Notes: generated by a model not told the origin, from the letters alone. A stretch of 5,465 nt of DNA from Nitrospiria bacterium (GCA_919903585.1 CAKKST010000137.1:1-5465); one strand, 5' to 3'. Shown: positions 1 through 5,339, counted from the stretch's first letter. Program-made: numbers and translations.

Positions 1-740
1 TTATCAGGGTAAATTTAAAAGTAGATGTGCAAATTCAGGGTGTAAGACAGGCGCTGATTACAGGGGACTTTTTTATAAATCCTTCAAGATTTATTTTTGA
101 TTTAGAAGCAGCCTTAAAAGATGCGCCTGCTGAGAGTGTAATAGCTATTGCAGAAAGATTCATTGATGAAAAGAAGCCTGAGATATTAGGGCTTAACAGT
201 GATGATTTTACAGAGGCAATCAGGCTTGCACTCAACAAATCAGAATATGCAAAATCAGGTATAACAATAAAAGATGCAAATGCACTCTTTTTGATCCATA
301 AGTCCTTAGATGAGGTCTTGGACGATGCAGGCGCCCTGCTTCTTCCATACTGCGCAAAGCCAGTAAATTGCGAATACAGGAACATTGATGGATGCAGTAA
401 GTGTGGCCTTTGCAGTGTAGGCGATGCATACAGGATGGCAGAGGAAAGAGGCCTGATACCGATTTCAATCAACAACTACGAGCATTTAAGGGAAACATTA
501 CATTCATTAAAGGAAAAGGGTGTTAAGTCCTACATTGGCTGTTGCTGCGAGGCATTCTTTATTAAAAGGAATGAGGCCTTTATGGGGGCAGGCCTTCCGG
601 GGCTGCTTATTGATATTGAAAGCACCACCTGCTATGATTTAAATAAAGAGAACGAGGCATATATAGGAAGATTTCAGGAGAAGACAAAGCTAAAAATAGA
701 CCTGTTAAAAAAATTGCTTGAGGTGAGGTGCAGGTTATAA
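1..740 (+). CDS. Lipoate-protein ligase C-terminal (LplB-like) domain fused to DUF116; 5' end cut off by window edge
   Basis: The reading frame is open from base 3 with no stop upstream, so the true start lies outside the window; the GTG at 27 is internal. The first visible residues (IRVNLKVD, then VQIQGVRQALITGDFF) match the strand pattern and the GDFF motif of the lipoate-protein ligase C-terminal domain, which continues through roughly visible residue 85. A DUF116-type domain follows, from about LLLPYC (visible residue 112) to the end. It is rich in cysteine: C117, C123, a CX2CX2C group (C131, C134, C137), a CCC run at 180-182 and C210. The missing N-terminal part would be expected to be the LplA-like catalytic domain that attaches lipoate or octanoate to carrier proteins. 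The role of DUF116 is not known to me; the cysteines suggest an Fe-S cluster or sulfur-carrying function. The stop is TAA. The domain assignment is fairly sure; the activity of the complete protein is inferred. Confidence 0.75.
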   Translation, partial: IRVNLKVDVQIQGVRQALITGDFFINPSRFIFDLEAALKDAPAESVIAIAERFIDEKKPEILGLNSDDFTEAIRLALNKSEYAKSGITIKDANALFLIHKSLDEVLDDAGALLLPYCAKPVNCEYRNIDGCSKCGLCSVGDAYRMAEERGLIPISINNYEHLRETLHSLKEKGVKSYIGCCCEAFFIKRNEAFMGAGLPGLLIDIESTTCYDLNKENEAYIGRFQEKTKLKIDLLKKLLEVRCRL

Positions 741-837
741 GCAGAAACCACTAACAGTATTCTACGCCCTTACTAACTGATTCGGTGGTGGAAGAAAATC
801 TTTAATGACTTCAAAAGGCTGCTGCCGCTATTACCGG

Positions 838-880
838 GCCGACTGTATTTATCATGTCAGGCAATTTATTTATTTTTTTG
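838..880 (+). terminator. Weak candidate terminator after the ligase/DUF116 gene
   Basis: A six-pair stem with one bulged A (GCCGAC at 838-843 against GTCaGGC at 856-862) closes a 12-nt loop and is followed by a T-rich tract ending in seven T's (863-880). It lies about 100 bases past the stop codon of the upstream gene and before the converging toxin gene. The stem is short and the T tract is interrupted near the stem, so this is only a possibility. I see no gene in the rest of 741-915. Confidence 0.2.
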
Positions 881-900
881 TAAAATGTATAGACCAAATC

Positions 901-921
901 CTCATTCTACTCATTCTACTC
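901..921. repeat. 9-bp tandem repeat over the toxin stop codon
   Basis: CTCATTCTA occurs twice head to tail (901-909, 910-918), followed by a third partial CTC. On the minus strand the unit reads TAGAATGAG, and the copy at 910-918 supplies the TAG stop codon of the PIN-domain gene. It probably reflects slippage and has no clear function. Confidence 0.5.
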
Positions 922-1443
922 TTTAATTTCCAGTATAATTTCCTGTAATAATTCAGGTTTAAGGAAGAGTGTTGTTTTTGTTGGAATTTCATTAAGTAAC
1001 TCTACAACTTCTTTTGGTGTTTTTATCTTCTTACGAATTGCCCTTAAAATTATACCAATGGTTCCATGCACTTTGTAACCAAGCTCTTCGCCTGCCAGCC
1101 GTGCTGCTGCATCATCAGTGAGAAAAATAGCCTCAGGGTTTTCTTGAATTAAAGATAAAGACTCCAGTTCACCTTTATCAAGTAAAAGGGCTTTAGATAG
1201 AACTAATAATTTTGGTTCCGGGTGTGAGACTACATCTATAGTTTTGAAGATAATACGAGGATGCTGCAATGCATTAAATCTGTGTTTCTCAACTTCCCTT
1301 TGAACTGCTTTAGGAATGAGCAAAGAATGAAAATTTGATAAGAGGTCTAAGCAGTTTAATTCATCAAGATGAATAATTGGTCCTGCATCGCAAACAGCAA
1401 CTATCTTACTGTCACTCTTTGCCATGCAGCCCCCATTGGACAT
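916..1443 (-). CDS. PIN-domain toxin, DUF3368-like (VapC-type ribonuclease)
   Basis: The 175-residue product has the layout of DUF3368 PIN-like proteins: an N-terminal strand with the first acidic residue (VCDAGPIIHL, D19), a central acidic helix (DKGELESLSL, E92 and E94), and a second acidic group followed by a conserved Gly-Thr element (LTDDAAARLA, D110/D111 and R115; HGTIG at 126-130). PIN domains are Mg-dependent RNases, and in this context the gene is best read as the toxin of a type II toxin-antitoxin pair. It follows the ribbon-helix-helix gene on the same strand and overlaps its end by 32 bases, typical for such pairs. The start is uncertain: the ATG at 1443 has GGGAAG too close to it, while the ATG at 1425 (residue 7) has GGGGG four bases upstream and would shorten the overlap to 14 bases. 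The target RNA cannot be read from the sequence. Confidence 0.75.
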   Translation of the reverse strand: MSNGGCMAKSDSKIVAVCDAGPIIHLDELNCLDLLSNFHSLLIPKAVQREVEKHRFNALQHPRIIFKTIDVVSHPEPKLLVLSKALLLDKGELESLSLIQENPEAIFLTDDAAARLAGEELGYKVHGTIGIILRAIRKKIKTPKEVVELLNEIPTKTTLFLKPELLQEIILEIKE

Positions 1444-1606
1444 CTTCCCGGATAAACTTTTCCATCAATTCAACTTTATGGATATCCAGAAAACGCCGCA
1501 GGGCCTCTAAAACAATATCATCTTCATTTTTAAACCAGCCTTTTTCCACAAGCAATTTTACCTCTTCATATACCTTGTCTGGTAATTCAGTACATATTGC
1601 CTTCAT
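1412..1606 (-). CDS. Ribbon-helix-helix antitoxin partner of the PIN toxin
   Basis: The 64-residue product begins with a short strand (MKAICTELPD) followed by two helices separated by a GWFKNEDD turn (about residues 11-22 and 28-41, with EALRRFL closing the second). This is the usual shape of small CopG/ParD-like DNA-binding antitoxins in which the strand pairs in a dimer and contacts the operator. The C-terminal tail (about 42-64) would be the toxin-neutralising part. A clear GGAGG lies four bases upstream of the ATG. It precedes the toxin gene and overlaps it, so the two would be translated together. The pair would be expected to repress its own promoter through the palindrome just upstream. 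The family name is less sure than the antitoxin role, which rests mostly on size, fold pattern and context. Confidence 0.7.
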   Translation of the reverse strand: MKAICTELPDKVYEEVKLLVEKGWFKNEDDIVLEALRRFLDIHKVELMEKFIREDVQWGLHGKE

Positions 1607-1619
1607 AAAGCCTCCATAT

Positions 1620-1645
1620 AATTTTATAGGAATTACCCTAAAATT
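1620..1645 (-). promoter_or_regulatory. Candidate operator/-10 region of the toxin-antitoxin pair
   Basis: AATTTTA at 1620-1626 and TAAAATT at 1639-1645 form a perfect 7-bp inverted repeat, with further imperfect pairing of GG against CC inside. On the minus strand the promoter-proximal arm overlaps a possible -10 (TATAAA, 1623-1628) and lies 14 bases upstream of the antitoxin ATG. Antitoxins of this type usually bind such palindromes. The arms are AT-rich and no good -35 is visible, so confidence is low. Confidence 0.3.
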
Positions 1646-1783
1646 GCCTAAACCCTTTGACTCTTTTTCTAAACCATTATTATCCTATCACAAATCACTA
1701 TATTTGTCATTACCCAAGGGGAATTTGATAATATATCATATTTTATGTTGGGAGGGGCACACTTCCTGCAGGTGTCCGAAGAT

Positions 1784-1873
1784 TTTTAACGCCCGGCGTG
1801 AGCGACGCCGCCACAAAACCTGACCGCGAAGCGCCGCGCTGTCACTGGCGTCCGCTCCGCACCACAGTTAGTT
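1784..1873 (-). other. GC-rich folded element resembling an integron attC recombination site
   Basis: This 90-base stretch is far richer in G and C than its surroundings. Read on the minus strand it starts with AACTAAC (1873-1867) and ends with GTTAAAA (1790-1784), approximating the RYYYAAC and GTTRRRY ends of attC sites. Inside, GAGCG-ACGCC (1800-1809) pairs with GGCGT-C-CGCTC (1847-1857), leaving one base (1852) outside the helix, and outer pairing continues for three more bases after a bulge. An inner hairpin pairs TGACCGCG (1821-1828) with CGCG and GTCA (1835-1844). Extrahelical bases in an imperfect stem are typical of attC. It begins 12 bases past the stop of the DUF2892 gene in the same orientation, the normal place in a gene cassette. 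The end boxes match imperfectly and only one site is seen; another mobile repeat is possible. Confidence 0.35.
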
Positions 1874-1885
1874 ACCGTTTAAGGC

Positions 1886-2104
1886 TTACTTCCTACCTGG
1901 AAGCTCGCAGGCGAGCGCCTCGTTTTTGAATCCGACCTTCGCCCAGAAAATAAGACCTGGACAAATTCCGGTGATGCCCGCAAAGGTAAGAAACGCAGGG
2001 GGGAGGTAAAGCACCCAATGAACCTTATTGAAGCCAGTGAGCCAGATACCGAGCACCATTATTGCAGCGATTGAAAGAACGGTCATTCGCATAGCATTCA
2101 TCAT
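1886..2104 (-). CDS. Small two-helix inner-membrane protein, YgaP-like/DUF2892 type
   Basis: The 72-residue product has two hydrophobic segments (about residues 8-25 and 30-54) with a short polar turn (NKVH) between them, and a GICPG motif at 46-50 that corresponds to the G-(F/I)-C-P signature after the second helix of DUF2892 proteins. Such proteins often stand beside rhodaneses or ArsR-type regulators in sulfur-related loci; the family's biochemical role is poorly defined. A near-perfect Shine-Dalgarno (AAAGGAGGTG) precedes two successive ATG codons; the first (2104) is four bases and the second (2101) seven bases from GGAGG, so either may be used. The gene is transcribed away from the LipT-like gene and shares its intergenic region, which carries a palindrome at 2140-2161. 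The attC-like element follows directly. Confidence 0.6.
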   Translation of the reverse strand: MMNAMRMTVLSIAAIMVLGIWLTGFNKVHWVLYLPPAFLTFAGITGICPGLIFWAKVGFKNEALACELPGRK

Positions 2105-2139
2105 AACACCTCCTTTCTTTTATCTTATTGTAACGAATG

Positions 2140-2161
2140 TAGTAATGCTATAAGATTACTA
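2140..2161. promoter_or_regulatory. Palindrome between the divergent DUF2892 and LipT-like genes
   Basis: TAGTAAT (2140-2146) and ATTACTA (2155-2161) form a perfect 7-bp inverted repeat with an 8-base centre. It lies 36 bases upstream of the DUF2892 start, around the -35 position for a possible minus-strand -10 (TACAAT, 2132-2127), and 39 bases upstream of the -35 of the LipT-like gene. The geometry fits a dimeric helix-turn-helix regulator. The outer tetramers and their spacing equal those of the palindrome at 5378-5401. Confidence 0.4.
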
Positions 2162-2199
2162 ACAGGCTGTCAAGAAATTTTGCTAAAACCTCTCTGGCA

Positions 2200-2229
2200 T
2201 TGAAATTCAGGCACGAAATGCAGTATAAT
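2200..2229 (+). promoter_or_regulatory. Sigma70-type promoter of the LipT-like gene
   Basis: TTGAAA (2200-2205, five of six consensus bases) and TATAAT (2224-2229, perfect) are separated by 18 bases. Initiation would be expected near 2236, only about 7 bases before the ATG at 2243, giving an almost leaderless transcript. This agrees with the absence of any purine-rich ribosome-binding site (the bases before the ATG are CATCTTGT). Confidence 0.65.
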
Positions 2230-2242
2230 CTTCCCATCTTGT

Positions 2243-3349
2243 ATGAATAAGAAAGCTCAAGATAGATGCGATATATTAATCATTGGTGGAGGACCCGCTG
2301 GTGCATCTGCTGTATTAAAGGCTGCGCAGGAAGGGGCAAGGGTTATACTGATTGAGCAGAAGAAAGAGATAGGCGTTCCTGTTCAGTGTGCAGAGTACAT
2401 ACCAATACAGCTTACAACAACCATTGGTTTGCGGGATGACCTGCTGATACAAGAGATACATGCCATGCGCACCTATCTCCCTGATGGCGAGGTGGTGGTT
2501 ACAGAATCACTTGGCTATATAACAGACAGGGACAGGTTTGACCAGTATCTTGCTGAGAAGGCAGAGGCAGCTGGTGCAGAAATAAGAAAAAATTGTAAGG
2601 CAATAGGGTTTGATGGTAAAAGGGTAGAGGTAGATGAAAATGGGAATAGATATCATCTGGAGCCTAAAATCATTATTGGCGCAGATGGGCCTAAGTCCAC
2701 AGTAGGCAGATGGATTGGCGCAGAGAACAAGGAGTTTGTTTCTGCAAAACAGTATATAATGCCATTGATATTGGAAATGGATTATACAGAGGTCTATTTC
2801 AGGGATTATATCTACGGAGGTTATGGCTGGGTATTTCCAAAGGGCAATAAGGCGAATGTTGGAATAGGTGTGGATATAAAAACTAAATTGGAGCCGTCAG
2901 AGATATTAAATATGTTTGTTGATGAGCTGGTTAGGCTTGGCAAGATAGAAGAAAAGATTCTAAATGAAACAGGCGGCCTGATACCAGTTGGAGGCATTAT
3001 TGGGTTGAGAAAAAATAATATATTATTGTGCGGTGATGCAGCAGGTCAGTGCAATCCGATTACTGGCGCTGGTATTTCAAATGCCGTGCTTTGCGGCAGT
3101 TTGGCAGGGGAGATTTCAGCAAAGGCAGTGATTGGTGATAACCTTGATATACTTTCAGAATATGATGATGCTGTAGAAGAGCTTCTTGCTCATTCTATAA
3201 ATCATGCAGTTGAAAAGAGAAGGCATCTACAACAACACTGGGGTAGAGATACATTATCAGAGGCATTAAAAGAATGCTGGATCGCCTTTGAGGGATATTA
3301 TGGAGAAAATAAACATGGAGGTTCAGAAATTGAATTGGAGCTGCAGTAA
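2243..3349 (+). CDS. lipT: FAD-dependent oxidoreductase of the geranylgeranyl reductase family, LipT-like
   Basis: The 368-residue protein starts with a Rossmann FAD-binding fold (ILIIGGGPAG at 11-20, acidic E38 ending the second strand), then the family's cysteine segment (VPVQCAEYI, C49). The GADGP motif is at 146-150 and YGGYGWVFPKG at 191-201. The second FAD motif GDAAG (264-268) and the PITGAGI loop (272-278) follow, with a helical C-terminus. These are the marks of the geranylgeranyl reductase family. Members beside LipS-type lipoyl synthase genes have been called LipT, thought to pass electrons from NAD(P)H to the radical-SAM enzymes; the symbol rests on that neighbourhood and on recollection of the literature. 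Prenyl reduction is the alternative. The ATG at 2243 is preferred because the Rossmann strand begins ten residues later, although there is no ribosome-binding site. The 3' end overlaps the radical-SAM gene by 50 bases. Confidence 0.75.
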   Translation: MNKKAQDRCDILIIGGGPAGASAVLKAAQEGARVILIEQKKEIGVPVQCAEYIPIQLTTTIGLRDDLLIQEIHAMRTYLPDGEVVVTESLGYITDRDRFDQYLAEKAEAAGAEIRKNCKAIGFDGKRVEVDENGNRYHLEPKIIIGADGPKSTVGRWIGAENKEFVSAKQYIMPLILEMDYTEVYFRDYIYGGYGWVFPKGNKANVGIGVDIKTKLEPSEILNMFVDELVRLGKIEEKILNETGGLIPVGGIIGLRKNNILLCGDAAGQCNPITGAGISNAVLCGSLAGEISAKAVIGDNLDILSEYDDAVEELLAHSINHAVEKRRHLQQHWGRDTLSEALKECWIAFEGYYGENKHGGSEIELELQ

Positions 3350-4403
3350 GGAATCTCCTGAATACCTGCAGGTGAGCCTTGCTGCTGCAATGACACTCGG
3401 ATTTTCAGCTAATACTTTTTACCGCAATGCCTTTCCACGCTGCATAAATCTTCTTTTAAGTTATGATGACGGCTGTTATGCGAGATGCGCATATTGCGGC
3501 CTAAGTAATACTTCACCCCCCTTTACTAAAGGGGGGGAGGGGGGATTATTAGGCGAAAAAAGCTTTATCCGTGTGGAATGGCCAAGATATTCTTTAAAAG
3601 AAATTATTAATAGAAGCAAGCTGCGAATGGATGCCATTGAAAGATTCTGCGTATCCATGATTATGAATCACAGGGCAGTTGATGATACTGTTGCAGTAAT
3701 TAAAGAAATAAAATTAGAGATAGATACTGATATCTCTGTGTTAAGTAATCCGTCCTCTATGGATGATATTGATATCCAGAGATTTAAGGATGCAGGCGCT
3801 GACAGGTTTACTGTTGCCATTGATTGCGCAACAGAGGAGATTTTTGATAAATACAGGGGCAAGGATATTAATGGGCCTCACAAATGGGATAGATACTGGA
3901 AAATACTTAAAAAGGCAAGACCAATATTTGGAGAAGGGAATATTGGCTGTCATCTGATTGTCGGGCTTGGCGAGACTGAAAAAGAAATGATAAAGGCAAT
4001 ACAGTGGATGCATGATATGGGTGGTACAACACACCTTTTTTCATTCTATCAGGAAGCTGGTTCGTTATTGGAAAATCACCCCCAATGTCCTGTGAGTCAG
4101 TTCAGGCGCATACAGCTTGCGAGGTACACAATAGATTTTGATTATGCAAGGATTGATGGTATGGGTTTTGATGAGAAGGAAAGGGTAGCAGATTTTGGTG
4201 TTTCAGATGATGTTTTGAATCAGTTTGTTGAATCTGGCATACCCTTTCAGACGAGCGGCTGTCCTGGTAAGAACAAAAGGATTGCTTGCTGCAACCGTCC
4301 TTTTGGAGACAGCAGGCCAAGTGATATAAGAAGCTATCCGATCAGGCTTGAGCAAGGGGATGTTGAGAAGGTGAGAAGAGAATTATTAGCTTATAGTTTA
4401 TAA
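3300..4403 (+). CDS. Radical-SAM protein of the LipS1/LipS2 lipoyl synthase type
   Basis: The 367-residue protein carries a CX3CX2C AdoMet-cluster motif (SYDDGCYARCAYCGL; C59, C63, C66), followed by IRVEWPRYSL and a TIM-barrel-like body with GLGETE at 223-228 and HLFSFYQEAGS at 245-255. The C-terminal part has C321, C330 and C331 and a RPSDIRSYP segment (339-347) that could ligate or shape an auxiliary Fe-S cluster. This organisation fits the two-protein lipoyl synthases of archaea and sulfur oxidisers, which insert sulfur at C6 and C8 of a protein-bound octanoyl group; I cannot tell LipS1 from LipS2. The ATG at 3300 is chosen because GAGGG lies five bases upstream; a TTG at 3288 and an ATG at 3315 are also in frame. 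It overlaps the LipT-like gene by 50 bases, implying translational coupling. Residues 72-83 come from an inserted repeat. A biotin-synthase-like activity is the main alternative. Confidence 0.75.
   Translation: MEKINMEVQKLNWSCSKESPEYLQVSLAAAMTLGFSANTFYRNAFPRCINLLLSYDDGCYARCAYCGLSNTSPPFTKGGEGGLLGEKSFIRVEWPRYSLKEIINRSKLRMDAIERFCVSMIMNHRAVDDTVAVIKEIKLEIDTDISVLSNPSSMDDIDIQRFKDAGADRFTVAIDCATEEIFDKYRGKDINGPHKWDRYWKILKKARPIFGEGNIGCHLIVGLGETEKEMIKAIQWMHDMGGTTHLFSFYQEAGSLLENHPQCPVSQFRRIQLARYTIDFDYARIDGMGFDEKERVADFGVSDDVLNQFVESGIPFQTSGCPGKNKRIACCNRPFGDSRPSDIRSYPIRLEQGDVEKVRRELLAYSL
3506..3551. repeat. REP-like G/C palindrome inserted in frame in the LipS-type gene
   Basis: CCCCCCTTTA (3516-3525) and TAAAGGGGGG (3527-3536) form a perfect 10-bp inverted repeat around a single C, followed by a GAGGGGGGATTATTA tail; TAATA (3506-3510) and TATTA (3547-3551) bracket it. 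Short elements of this type are dispersed in many bacterial genomes and, when they fall in genes, encode peptides like the one here (SPPFTKGGEGGL, residues 72-83). The length keeps the reading frame open. The flanking protein (CAYCGLS before, EKSFIRVEWP after) reads as continuous family sequence, which marks the repeat as an insertion. Confidence 0.65.
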
Positions 4404-4406
4404 GAA

Positions 4407-4435
4407 TTGCAGATTTATTTTGTTTATACTATACT
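4407..4435 (+). promoter_or_regulatory. Possible promoter upstream of the dehydrogenase gene
   Basis: TTGCAG (4407-4412) and TATACT (4430-4435) are 17 bases apart. The -10 is good (five of six) but the -35 has only the TTG in register. Initiation near 4442 would give a leader of about 70 bases containing the G/C hairpin at 4459-4481. The dehydrogenase could instead be read through from the LipS-type gene, since no T-tailed terminator separates them. Confidence 0.3.
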
Positions 4436-4458
4436 AAACTTTATTGCCTTTGTCTTAA

Positions 4459-4494
4459 CCCTCTCCCCGTTGGGGAGAGGGAAGGGTGAGGGGT
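4459..4494. repeat. G/C-rich hairpin repeat with purine tail, REP-like
   Basis: CCCTCTCCCC (4459-4468) and GGGGAGAGGG (4472-4481) are perfect 10-bp arms around a GTT loop, followed by AAGGGTGAGGGGT. This composition is common among intergenic dispersed repeats in bacteria. Neither strand has a following T run, so it is not a standard intrinsic terminator. It differs in sequence from the palindrome inside the LipS-type gene but shares the design of a palindrome followed by a G-rich tail. Confidence 0.6.
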
Positions 4495-4514
4495 AAAAGG
4501 GGAGGCATTATGTT

Positions 4515-5285
4515 ATGAGCGAATTAAAAAACAAAATTGCCCTTATCACAGGCGCAAGCAGGGGAATAGGTAAGGCTATTGCCTTGACGCTTGCAAAAGA
4601 GGGGATAAATCTTTCTCTGGCATCAAGGGATAAAAAATCGCTTGATGAGGCTGCTGATGAAATCAGAAAACATAGCGGTGTAAAGGTATTGGCGGTGCCG
4701 ACAGATGTTACAAAACAGGATAATTTAGAGAATCTTGTTGATAAGACGATAAAGGAATTTGGCAAGATAGATATCCTTATTAATAATGCAGGCATATCAA
4801 GCCAGCATCCGTTCCACAAACAGCCCTTGGATGATATAGAGAAATTAATGCGCACAAATTTCTTTGGATATGTTATGTGCACACGGCTTGTTATCCCTCA
4901 CATGGTAAAAAACAATGGCGGCGCAATAATCAGTATTGTCTCAGGTTCAACACTTGTTGACCCTCCACCAAGGAATTTTATTGTCTATACATCACTCAAA
5001 TGGGCGCTCCGCGCCTTTACAAAGGGCCTCTTCTGGGAGATGCGGGATTTAGGAATCAAGGTTACATCTATTCTACCTGGTGTGACTGATACTGCCTTAA
5101 CTGGTTCGCTTGATAAAGCTACCATAGAGCCATCACGGCTCATGACAACAGAGGCAATAGAAAAGGCCGTTCTCTTTGCCTTGACTGTTCCTGCAAATGT
5201 CTGCCCATTAGAAATTTCTGTAATCAATCAGCAGACACCATGGAAGGCGCCGATTATTCCATATCAGCAGCAGCATCCGAAGTAA
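4515..5285 (+). CDS. Short-chain dehydrogenase/reductase (classical SDR, probably NADP(H)-dependent)
   Basis: The 256-residue protein has all classical SDR elements: the dinucleotide loop TGASRGIG (12-19), R38-D39 after the second strand (ASRD, favouring NADP over NAD), D64 at the adenine-ring position (PTDV), NNAG (90-93), catalytic N115, S143 or S145, Y158 and K162 (YxxxK), and the PGxxxT segment after the sixth strand (188-192). Length is normal for the family. The substrate cannot be deduced; FabG-like and sugar or steroid type activities are equally open. GGGGAGG at 4499-4505 gives a nine-base spacing to the ATG. The gene follows the LipS-type gene by about 110 bases on the same strand, so a link with lipoate metabolism is possible but rests only on position. 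The C-terminus (after about residue 236) is short and proline- and glutamine-rich with no added domain. Confidence 0.85.
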   Translation: MSELKNKIALITGASRGIGKAIALTLAKEGINLSLASRDKKSLDEAADEIRKHSGVKVLAVPTDVTKQDNLENLVDKTIKEFGKIDILINNAGISSQHPFHKQPLDDIEKLMRTNFFGYVMCTRLVIPHMVKNNGGAIISIVSGSTLVDPPPRNFIVYTSLKWALRAFTKGLFWEMRDLGIKVTSILPGVTDTALTGSLDKATIEPSRLMTTEAIEKAVLFALTVPANVCPLEISVINQQTPWKAPIIPYQQQHPK

Positions 5286-5339
5286 ATTTAGGCTAAATCT
5301 GGATTGCAAAGTTTTGTAGTGTGAAAATTATATTTTTCC

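Noticed and set aside
35..475. Minus-strand open frame of 146 codons opposite the ligase/DUF116 gene
   Set aside because: The plus strand has continuous domain sequence here; the antisense frame shows only serine/alanine-rich shadow composition.
768..858. Possible decayed coding remnant on the minus strand between the two converging genes (a short frame reading MINTVGPVIAAAAF before a stop)
   Set aside because: Only 14 codons, no clear homologue that I can recognise, and stops follow in quick succession; not enough to call a pseudogene.
1377..1823. Plus-strand open frame of 148 codons across the antitoxin and the attC-like element
   Set aside because: It is antisense to the well-supported toxin and antitoxin genes, has serine-rich low-quality sequence without recognisable motifs, and runs into the non-coding GC-rich element.
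3516..3545. G/C palindrome in the LipS-type gene as a transcription terminator
   Set aside because: It lies inside a coding frame, has a one-base loop, and is followed by a G run rather than T's.
4459..4481. Hairpin after the LipS-type gene as an intrinsic terminator
   Set aside because: Neither strand has a T tract after the stem; it fits a dispersed repeat better.
4508..4882. Minus-strand open frame of 124 codons
   Set aside because: It is the complement of the classical SDR gene, whose motifs are complete on the plus strand; no independent family features are seen.
5286..5298. ATTTAG-G-CTAAAT inverted repeat right after the dehydrogenase stop
   Set aside because: The single-base centre cannot form a hairpin and the arms are short and AT-rich; likely chance.
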